From: Oscillospiraceae bacterium
GTDB taxonomy: Bacteria; Bacillota; Clostridia; UMGS1883
Direction of reading: 5' to 3'
Length of the DNA: 28,828 nucleotides
NCBI GenBank assembly: GCA_022508735.1
Contig: JAFLUQ010000012.1
Coordinates: 1 to 28,828 of the forward strand
This document shows, piece after piece, positions 7,106 through 15,800 of the stretch; the first letter of the stretch is position 1, and each line of letters opens with the position of its first letter. Made by a program: the position numbers and the translations under genes. The notes beneath the pieces were generated by a model. It was not told the origin of the DNA. It saw only the letters and a program-made list of their open reading frames with translations, and ran no database searches.

Positions 7106-8668
7106 ATGGCTGAAGATAACAACAACCGCCAGACAATAGAGCAGGAGCCGGAGATGAAGCAGCTCCTGAAGATTCGCCGCGACAAGCTCGCCGAGCTGCA
7201 GCAGGAGGGCCGCGACCCCTTCCATATTACGAAATATAACCGCACTCACACCTCAGGCCAGATATATGATGGCTACACAACAGAGGAGAGAGTAATCGAG
7301 ACCCGTGAGGGCGAGAAGCAGGTGACGGCTAAAATATCTCCGTTAGACGGTCAGAAGGTCAGCGTTGCCGGGCGCATTATGTCCAAGCGCGGCATGGGTA
7401 AGGTGGGCTTTGCTCATATTGCCGATATCGACGGCCAGATACAGCTCTTTGTCAAGAAAGACATATTGGGCGAGGAAGAATACAACCGCTTCAAGAAGCT
7501 GGATATCGGCGACATTGTTGGCGCCGAGGGCGAGGTGTTCACAACTCAGACCGGTGAAATTTCCCTGCGTGTTGATAAAATAACCCTGCTCTCCAAGTCC
7601 CTCCTGCCCCTGCCTGAGAAGTTCCACGGTCTCAGCGACCCTGATCTCCGTTATCGTCAGAGATATGTGGATCTTATCATGAACGCCGACGTAAAGAAAA
7701 CCTTTGTTATGCGCTCTCAGATTCTGACCGCTATCAGAAACTATCTTGACAGCCGCGGCTACCTTGAGGTGGAAACACCTATTCTGAATACCATTGCGGG
7801 CGGAGCCACCGCGCGCCCCTTCATAACTCACCACAACTCTCTCGACATGGATATGTACCTTCGCATAGCCACCGAGCTGCATCTTAAGAGACTTATCGTG
7901 GGCGGCATGGAGAAGGTATACGAGATGGGCCGCCAGTTCCGAAACGAGGGTATGGATATAAAGCACAATCCGGAGTTCACCTCTATCGAGATATACGAGG
8001 CCTTTGCCGACTATAACGATATGATGGATCTGACGGAAAATATCATCCGCCACTGTGCCGAGACTGTTTGCGGCACCACAAAGATCACCTATCAGGGCAC
8101 AGAGATCGACCTCAGTCATTTTGAGCGTCTCACCATGATCGACTCCGTCAAGAAGTATGCCGGTGTGGATTTCAACGAGATAAAGACTGACGCCGAGGCA
8201 GTAGCCGTGGCTAAAGCCCACGGTCTTGAGCCTGAAAAGGCCAAGGAGACCCGCGGCGACATAATAGCTCTGTTCTTTGACGAGTATGTTGAGGATAAGC
8301 TCATTCAGCCCACCTTTATAACCGACTATCCTGTAGAAATTTCTCCTCTGGCTAAGCGCAAGCCAAGCCAGCCCGAGCTGACTGAGCGCTTTGAGGCGTT
8401 TATAACAGGCCGCGAGTTCGGCAATGCCTTCTCTGAGCTGAACGACCCCATAGACCAGCGCGGCCGCTTTATGAAGCAGCTTGAGCTTCGCGCCGCGGGC
8501 GACGATGAGGCCAGCATGCTTGATGAGGACTTCCTCAATGCTCTTGAATACGGCATGCCTCCCACAGGCGGCCTCGGTATCGGTGTGGACAGACTGGTAA
8601 TGCTCCTGACAGACAGCTACTCTATCCGTGATGTATTACTGTTCCCCACAATGAAGCCGATAGGATAA
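7106..8668 (+). CDS. lysS: Lysyl-tRNA synthetase, class II
   Basis: 520 residues. It charges tRNA-Lys with lysine using ATP in the cytoplasm. An N-terminal anticodon-binding OB fold (about residues 80-180, with VSVAGRIMSKRGMGKVGFAH and FVKKDILGEEEYN) precedes the class II catalytic domain. Motif 1 surrounds the RYRQRYVDLI and LDSRGYLEVETPIL segments; motif 2 is FRNEGMDIKHNPEFTSIEIY from residue ~278; motif 3 is GGLGIGVDRLVML near residue 488. GGATARPF and the late REFGNAFSELNDP segment are also LysRS hallmarks. It is slightly longer than the usual ~490-500 residues because of an acidic, polar N-terminal tail. AAGGA bases precede the ATG. It has its own promoter and terminator and is surrounded by accessory genes. 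The ~280-residue frames antisense to it are shadows. Confidence 0.98.
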   Translation: MAEDNNNRQTIEQEPEMKQLLKIRRDKLAELQQEGRDPFHITKYNRTHTSGQIYDGYTTEERVIETREGEKQVTAKISPLDGQKVSVAGRIMSKRGMGKVGFAHIADIDGQIQLFVKKDILGEEEYNRFKKLDIGDIVGAEGEVFTTQTGEISLRVDKITLLSKSLLPLPEKFHGLSDPDLRYRQRYVDLIMNADVKKTFVMRSQILTAIRNYLDSRGYLEVETPILNTIAGGATARPFITHHNSLDMDMYLRIATELHLKRLIVGGMEKVYEMGRQFRNEGMDIKHNPEFTSIEIYEAFADYNDMMDLTENIIRHCAETVCGTTKITYQGTEIDLSHFERLTMIDSVKKYAGVDFNEIKTDAEAVAVAKAHGLEPEKAKETRGDIIALFFDEYVEDKLIQPTFITDYPVEISPLAKRKPSQPELTERFEAFITGREFGNAFSELNDPIDQRGRFMKQLELRAAGDDEASMLDEDFLNALEYGMPPTGGLGIGVDRLVMLLTDSYSIRDVLLFPTMKPIG

Positions 8669-8674
8669 AATAAT

Positions 8675-8716
8675 ACGCGGGCGGTCTGCAGGATAAAAGA
8701 CTCGTCCGCGTGTTTT
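8675..8716 (+). terminator. Intrinsic terminator after lysS
   Basis: ACGCGGGCG (8675-8683) pairs with CGTCCGCGT (8703-8711), nine pairs including one G-U, over a 19-base loop, followed by GTTTTC. The T-run is short, so some read-through into the barnase genes is possible. Confidence 0.65.
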
Positions 8717-8746
8717 CATAACAAAACAGATCATCAACAAAGGAAG

Positions 8747-8768
8747 TATTTTTACGGAGGTAAAAATA
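8747..8768 (+). promoter_or_regulatory. Hairpin with the Shine-Dalgarno in its loop, in front of the barnase gene
   Basis: TATTTTTAC (8747-8755) and GTAAAAATA (8760-8768) form a perfect 9-bp stem whose 4-base loop is GGAG, the ribosome binding site core. The last stem base is the A of the ATG start. The stem is mostly A-U and so weak, but it could lower translation of the RNase or make it temperature-dependent. No convincing promoter is seen in the 50 bp between the lysS terminator and this hairpin. Confidence 0.6.
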
Positions 8769-9361
8769 TGACGTTCAGGCGAATTTCTATCGTACTTTTA
8801 ACAGTAATACTGTTGTTTTCTTTAGCGTCGTGCGCGGTTAATGTAGGCGAATCCGGTGTCTTACCGCCAAGCGAATCGCAGAAGCTTACATCAGCCGCAG
8901 AGCCGCAGGCGGGGACTCCCCCAACGGAAACCGAGATACAGCCCGAGAAAACGCCTGAAATGGCGTCGGTTGAGCCGACTGCGGACACTTCCCTCCTGAT
9001 AGAAGGCGAAAACTACTATGATTTGACAAATGTGGTGCTCTATCTTGAGCTCTACGGTGAACTGCCTCCGAATTTCATTACCAAAACCGAAGCGCGGAAG
9101 TTAGGTTGGAGCGGCGGATCTGTTGAAAACTATATAGAGGGCGGGGCGATCGGCGGTGACTTCTTTGGAAACTATGAAGGGCTGCTCCCCAAAGCCAATG
9201 GTAGGAGCTATAATGAGTGCGATATTGACACCGACAATTCAAATGGCAGAGGCTCAAAGCGGTTGGTGTTTTCCAACGACGGACTGTATTTCTACACATC
9301 AGATCACTATGAGTCTTTCTCGCAAGTATATGTAACGGAGGATTTTGATGTGATATGGTGA
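8768..9361 (+). CDS. Barnase-family ribonuclease made as a lipoprotein
   Basis: 197 residues. The N-terminus is a lipoprotein signal: hydrophobic VLLTVILLFSLASC with Cys22 in an LASC lipobox. A Pro/Glu/Thr/Ser-rich linker of about 55 residues follows, then a barnase domain (about 80-190): ELPPNFITKTEARKLGW matches barnase KLPDNYITKSEAQALGW, and IGGDFFGNYEGLLP matches IGGDIFSNREGKLP. The catalytic set is present: Glu150, Arg161, Arg165 and His180 line up with barnase Glu73, Arg83, Arg87 and His102, with near-identical spacing (11/4/15 against 10/4/15). It should cleave single-stranded RNA, guanine-preferring, outside the cell while tethered to the membrane. The start overlaps the hairpin at 8747-8768. 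The stop overlaps the barstar start, so the pair is translationally coupled. Confidence 0.93.
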   Translation: MTFRRISIVLLTVILLFSLASCAVNVGESGVLPPSESQKLTSAAEPQAGTPPTETEIQPEKTPEMASVEPTADTSLLIEGENYYDLTNVVLYLELYGELPPNFITKTEARKLGWSGGSVENYIEGGAIGGDFFGNYEGLLPKANGRSYNECDIDTDNSNGRGSKRLVFSNDGLYFYTSDHYESFSQVYVTEDFDVIW

Positions 9362-9639
9362 AAAAGTATATTATAGACTGCGAAAAGCTTTCTGAGCGCA
9401 GAGCAGCACACAGATATTTAGCGGAAACGCTTGAATTTCCCAAATATTACGGTAATAACCTTGACGCGCTTTTTGATTGCATGACAGAAAAGGCCGAGTG
9501 CACCATTCTGTTTAAGGGTGCTGTAGAGCTTTATAAAAAGGGCGGTTACGGCGCGAGGATATTAGAGGTTATGCGCGAAGCGGCGGCGGCTAACCCGCTG
9601 CTCCAAATGGCAATGACGGAAAATGTGCCCGCACAATGA
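9355..9639 (+). CDS. Barstar-family ribonuclease inhibitor
   Basis: 94 residues, cytoplasmic, no signal peptide. Residues 28-44, FPKYYGNNLDALFDCMT, match barstar LPEYYGENLDALWDCLT; Asp37 and Asp41 correspond to barstar Asp35 and Asp39, which fill the barnase active site. It protects the cell from its own RNase before export. The ATG at 9355 overlaps the last seven bases of the RNase gene; a GTG at 9358 would give the classical GTGA overlap and is equally possible. GGAGG lies at 9337-9341. The C-terminal half (ARILEVMREAAAANPLLQMA) fits barstar helix 4 and the last strand, although the final residues VPAQ differ from the usual end. Its stop codon is the first part of the terminator hairpin. 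Confidence 0.93.
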   Translation: MVKKYIIDCEKLSERRAAHRYLAETLEFPKYYGNNLDALFDCMTEKAECTILFKGAVELYKKGGYGARILEVMREAAAANPLLQMAMTENVPAQ

Positions 9640-9683
9640 TATGCTCCCCAAAAGCGTCTGGCTTTTGGGGGCATATCATTTTT
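9638..9683 (+). terminator. Intrinsic terminator after barstar
   Basis: The left arm 9638-9655 (GATATGCTCCCCAAAAGC) pairs with the right arm 9661-9677 (GCTTTTGGGGGCATATC), 17 pairs with one bulged T, loop GTCTG, followed by ATTTTT. The stem starts in the barstar stop codon. It separates the RNase operon from the giant surface gene. Confidence 0.93.
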
Positions 9684-9742
9684 GGGTGGATTTTTTTCGG
9701 TAGATGTAAAACAAAGTCCTTAAATAATATTTTCCTGAGTGC

Positions 9743-9771
9743 TTGATTTCAGCCTGTTTTTATGTTATAAT
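9743..9771 (+). promoter_or_regulatory. Promoter of the giant surface protein gene
   Basis: TTGATT (9743-9748), a 17-base spacer and TATAAT (9766-9771), 77 bp before the start codon. The -35 and spacer overlap one copy of a 19-bp sequence repeated in inverted form behind the gene. Confidence 0.75.
9744..9762 (+). repeat. Left copy of 19-bp inverted repeat flanking the giant gene
   Basis: TGATTTCAGCCTGTTTTTA here and its reverse complement with one change at 17279-17297 flank the 7.3-kb gene. It overlaps the promoter. Function unknown. Confidence 0.5.
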
Positions 9772-9848
9772 CATAATGATTTATGCTAAAAAGAGAACAA
9801 AATGAAGCGGCGTTACAATATTGAAAAAATGTTGAAGGGACGATGAAC

Positions 9849-12800
9849 ATGAAAGGGATAAAGGGCAGAAGGATAGTGAGCCTGCTTGTTGCAGTGTGCA
9901 TGCTGGCGGGTCTTTTGCCGATGACAGCGGCAGCGGCCGACGTCTTCGGCGAAATTGTCACAGAATATGTGGACGAAGACGGCATCCTCCAATTGGCGGA
10001 TGCGATTCCGATCACCAAGAATACTATTGCTCTCGAGGACAACTGGTATATAGTGAATGAAGACATCACCATATACGAGCGCATGAAAGTCACCGGCACG
10101 GTCTACCTGATTCTGGCCGACGGCAAGACCATTACTGCGAGCATGGGCATCAACGTTCCTGAGAACGCTAACCTGACTATCTACGGTCAGAGCGGACAGA
10201 GCGGCGAACTCTATGCCACCAGTGGCATCAACGGTGCGGCTGGAATCGGAGGCAGTAACGGCGAGGCCAATGGCCCTATCACTATCACAGGCGGCAATGT
10301 CACTGCCACCGGCTACAGTAACGGGGCTGGAATCGGCGGCGGGAACCGCGGCGCAGGCATGGACATCACTATCGCCAGCGGTACGGTGACAGCCAACGGC
10401 GGCAGCAGCGGCGCAGGAATCGGCGGCGGACTCTATGGTGACAGCAGAGGCATCACCATCACCGGCGGCAATGTCACAGCCAACGGCGGCGAAAGCGGGG
10501 CCGGCATAGGCGGTGGTAACACCGGTGATGGCATGGACATCACCATCGAAGGCGGCATTGTCACGGCCACCTGCGGCTACGGCGGAGCCGGCATAGGCGG
10601 CGGCAGCGGTGGCAACGGCAGCGGCATCACCATCAAAGGCGGCATCGTCACGGCCACCGGTGAAACTAACGGAGCCGGCATAGGCGGCGGCCGCTACGGT
10701 GCTGGCACGAACATCACTATCGCCGGCGGTACGGTCACGGCCAACGGAGGCGCAAACGGAGCCGGCATAGGCGGCGGTTGGGGCGGCGACGGCAGCGGTA
10801 TAACCATTGAAGGTGGCTTTGTCGAGGCCAACGGCGGTGACGGCGGAGCCGGCATAGGTGGCGGTTACCTAGGTGCCAGCAGCAGCATCACCTTTTCCGG
10901 CGGTGTGACCATCGCCAGCGATGAGAGTGTTGCCATCGGCGGCACCCCTTCCTTCGACCCAGACTATGACCACCGAACCTACGGCAATACCGAAAAAGAG
11001 GCGTGCAACATTGAAGTGGAGTCGACTGCTAACCCACAAAGCAACTGGAGCAGCTGGAAGTGGGTGAGAATTCAGCCTGCGAATTTAATAAATACAGAAT
11101 ACTTGGACGAGGATGGCGCCATACAACCGGCTTATGCAGTCCCGATCACAGAGGACACAACTACTCTCGAAAACAATTGGTATGTAGTGAATGAAGACGT
11201 CACAATATCTGAACGCATGGATATCACCGACACGGTCGACCTGATTTTGGCCGACGGCATGACACTCACGGCGGAGAAGGGCATCCACGTTCCCGAGGAC
11301 GCCAGCTTGACCATTTACGGCCAGACCGAACAGAGCGGCGAACTCAATGCAACCGGCGACGGCAACGATGCTGGCATTGGCGGCAACTACGGTGAGTACA
11401 ACGGTAAGATCACCATCACCGGCGGCGTTGTTACTGCCAACGGCGGCAGCAGTGCAGCAGGTATCGGTGGCGGCGTCAGCGGCGACGGATGCGGCATCAC
11501 CATCACCGGCGGCGTTGTTACTGCCAACGGCGGCAGCAGCGGCGCAGGTATCGGCGGCGGCTACTACGGCAACGGAACTGACATCTTGATCGTCGGCGGT
11601 ACGGTAACGGTAAAAGGCGGCGGCCATGGAGCCGGCATCGGCGGCGGCTACAATGGCGCCGGCACAGACATCGAAATCTCCGGCGGAAAAGTTACTGCCA
11701 TTGGCAGCTACGACAGCTACGGCGGTGCGGGCATCGGCGGCGGCTTCAACGGTGATGGCATGGACATCACCATATACGGCGGCACAATTGAAGTCGTCGG
11801 CGGTGAAAATGCAGCAGGCATTGGCAGTGGCTGCAATGCAGACATAGGCGGCAGTGTCGTCGGCAGCAACATTACCATCTACGACGGACATATTAAAGTC
11901 AACGGCGGATATGAGGGAGCCGGCATTGGCGGCGGCTATAAGGGCGACGGCACAAACATTACCATTGAAGGCGGTATTGTCAATGCCACCGGTGGTGACG
12001 GCGGCGCAGGTATAGGCGGCGGCCGCTACGGTGCAGGTATGAACATAACCATCTCCGGCGAAAAAGTGAAAGACGGCGTCGGCCTCGCCATTGCCGACAA
12101 CGCCCAGGTTGAGGCTGCCGGCGGCCGGAACAGCACCGGCATCGCCGCTGTCGCCGCGGCAGAAGAGGTTGATACCGCGCGGCCTGTGTCTCTCACCCTA
12201 AATTACTATTACGACAGTAGAACTAAATTTTCAAACGTGCAGTTCAGTCTTTACCGCGTGGCCGATATTTCCCGCGATGGCACCTTTACTACCACCGGTG
12301 CTTTCACGGCCTATCCGATGTCTTTCGACGACCTGGATAATGAGGCCTGGCACAACCTTGCCAAAATGCTGTCAGATATCGTTGCACGCGATCAAATCAC
12401 TGCTCTTGAAAATGCCAGAACCGACCGTAAGGGTGTGCTCACCTTTTCCGATAAGACTCCCGGTCTCTATCTGGTTATCGGCGCTAAACATTCCTCCGGC
12501 GGGTACACCTATACCCCTGCGCCATTCCTTATTAGCCTGCCTTTTCTTTCTAAAATTGACGGATGGAACTATGATGTCACCTATATGCCCATGTTCACCC
12601 GCAGGCGCTACGGCAGTGCCGGCGGTGGCGGCGGCATTGCCGTCAGCGAAGTCACGGCCATAGGTGGCGAAAACGCTGCCGGCATAGGCGGCGGCCAAGA
12701 TGGCGACAGCAGCGGCATCACCATCGAAGGCGGTGTGACCGTTGTCAGCAGCGACAGCGTTGCCATCGGCACTACGCCCGACTTCAGTGCTGACTATGAC

Positions 12801-15800
12801 CACGTGACCTACGGTAACACCGAAAACGCCGAGTGCGACACCGTAGTAGAGTCCACTGCTTACCCCCAGAGCGACTGGAGCATCTGGAAGTGGGTAAAAA
12901 TTCAGCCGACGGATTTTTATACCGTGACCCTTGACTATAAAACCAACGGCGGAACCTTAATGACAAGTCCTGATTCACAGATTACACTCCCAGAGGGCGA
13001 AACACTTTACACCGCGGATCTCGGCGAGGGTGTAAAGAGCGGTTGGAGCTTTGTCGGCTGGAACGTCAACCCAAATGCGAAGGCGGGGCTTGAGGAAATC
13101 GAAGTGAACGGTAATAAAACCCTTTACGCAATATATAAAAAGGAATTTACCGTGACTGCCGCAGGGGAAGCAATTGCGGCAACGCTGTATAATAACGATA
13201 AATCTGTAGTTATCACACTTCCCGAAACGCCCGAGAGGGACGGCTGGCAGCCGGACGGCTGGCGTGACGAAACAGGTGCGGAATTTAGAACCGGCTTGGC
13301 CCAAATAAGCGGAGATACGAGCTTCAGCCCGTTATACAAGAAGGTCATCACCCTTGTGTATGACACTAACGGCAGCACGGGAAGTATCAGCAGCCAACTG
13401 GCCTATATGTATGAGAACGACGAGGGCGCTACACCTGCAAGCTTTGAGCTTGCGCTGCATCCTCAAAGAATCGGATATACCTTTACGGGCTGGGCTCTTA
13501 GCAAAGACCCAGCGAGAATCTACAAAGACGGCGACAGGATAGAGCTTACCGAAGACGAAGTCGCAAAGGCGCAGTGGCAAAAGAATCCCGGACCGAAGCC
13601 CGGACAGGTGACAGTTACATATAACGCTTCGGCAAATGGCGGAGGTATAACCTCTGCCGCGGCTGAACTCTACCTTGACAATGGAGAAAACGTTGATCTG
13701 AGCAGCATTAAAGCTGAAAAGAAGGGTTATGATTTTGTCGGCTGGAACACCGATAAGGACGCCCATGAAGCGCTGGCGGGCCTTGCGGCTGAGGGCGATA
13801 TAACCCTCTATGCGATATTCAAAAAGAACATAACGGCTGTATTCCATTCGGGCGCGGAGATCACGGATGAAAACAGTGCGATCGTTACGGCTGCTCTTTA
13901 TAATAACGACAAGTCAGTAGAGATAACAGCGCCTGAGCCTGCCGCGATAAGCGATACGGACTGGGTATTTGACGGCTGGCGAAAGGATAAGCATACAATA
14001 GAGAGCGAATATATAGATTCACCGATCACAATATATGGAAACACCAAATTTTACGCCATATATTTAAGAGAAATTGCCCTAAACGGAGAGAGGCTTTCGC
14101 AGTGCAGAAACACCGGAGGCGGCATAGAGAGTAAAGTAATTGTGCTTGGCGAACCTGAAACCGCCTATAATGAAACCACAAACGAGCGTTTTGTAGGCTG
14201 GGAGGTAACGGTAACAGACGAAGACGGAAATGAAGAAACAACATTGCATGACGCCGGCGAGCAGGTATTCGTTTCAGGTATGACGACGGTAAAGGAGAAA
14301 ATCGTAAATATACCTGATGGCGCGACGGCCCCGACGGTTGAAACGGTCGGCGCGATAGTTTCCTCGGAAAACGTAGCTACGCTGTCTGAAACGGTAACTG
14401 AAGATGAAGTTGTGGGCAACGAGATTTTTAGGCAGGGCTTTGTATATTGGGATAAGCTTTCAGGCACCAAATACACTGTTATTGCTGACGATGACACCGC
14501 GGTTTTATCGAACCTCTCGCCGGGAACGGAATATTATTACTACGCCTTTGCCGAGAGTGCGGCCGGCATTGGCAAGGGCTCGACAAAGAGACTCGTCACA
14601 ATGTCAACTGCCGCTGCGAGCGCTATTATGATTTCGCCTGAATATGTTTCGGTTGAAAAGGGCAGCGAGCGTCAGCTCCTCGCAAGGATCCTTCCCGATT
14701 CGGCTAAGAACAGCGGTGTAGTATGGTCAAGCAGTAATGATAAAGTCGCCGCTGTAGACCAAAACGGTAAAGTTACCGGTAAAAGCGTGGGACGGGCGGA
14801 GATCACCGCCACAACCGGCAGATTGAGCGCGAAGTGTATTGTCGATGTCACCGGCGTATCAGTTGCCGTGCCGATGGATTTCTCTGAATGGCACATGGTA
14901 TCGCACACAAGTAAATACGCCAAAAACGGTATAGGCTATGACTGGGACACCGCCAATGATGGCGCCGACCATAAGGTTATTACAGCTTATCTTGCCCGTT
15001 GGGAGGGTGCGGTTGACGAAGAAAAAGACCCACGCCCCAAGAATCCGCCGTCATCTCAGTATAACGATGTAAACGAGGTTTATCATGTTCAGAATGTAGA
15101 ATGGCTGCCAAAGCGCACAAGTGACACAGACAATGATGAAATTAAACTGGCACTCATGAAGTACGGCGCGGTTTACTCGGTAATGTACATTGATGAGGAT
15201 AAATACCTTAAGGGCTATAATTACTACTGCCCTTATGAAATAGATGACGGCTGTCACGCGGTAGCGATAGTCGGCTGGGATGATAACTATCCGAAAACAA
15301 AATTCAGGAATATGCCTGCCGGAAACGGAGCGTTCATTTGTAAAAACAGCTGGGGCGATAAATGGGGTGATGACGGATATTTCTATGTTTCCTACTATGA
15401 CAAGCTGCTCGGACGCATGTCTCCAAACGCGGTTGTTACAGGTATTGAAAGTGATACCGCTTACAATACAATATATCAGTACGACCCGCTTGGCGCGGTA
15501 AAGAGTAAAGGCTTTTATGAAACGACCTACGCGGCAAATGTATTCCCCGTAAGTAATACCGTAGATGACGAAACGCTCCATGCAGTGTCGTTCTATACCT
15601 ATCATAAAAACACCTCGTATGATGTTTATGTAATAACGGATTATAATGACAGCAAGTCGCTTTCAAGGATATATACTCCCTCCGTTTCATCCGCTTCGGG
15701 AATAATTGAAAACATCGGTTATCATACGGTTGATCTGAAAAAGCCGGTGACTCTTAAAAGCGGCACACGCTTCGCTGTTGTGGTTTGTTTTGAGACTCCG

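Noticed and set aside
7343..8221. 292-codon minus-strand open frame inside lysS
   Set aside because: Shadow of a highly conserved essential gene; no ribosome binding site or family pattern.
11085..11891. 268-codon Ala/Val-rich open frame on the minus strand in the repeat region
   Set aside because: It is the antisense of glycine-rich repeat codons (GGC/GCC), which yields low-complexity Ala-rich sequence without start signals.
10240..12060. Regular short repeats that might be taken for a CRISPR array
   Set aside because: The period is coding (about 75-80 bp, in frame, degenerate units with AGIGGG consensus) and there are no conserved direct repeats separated by unique spacers.
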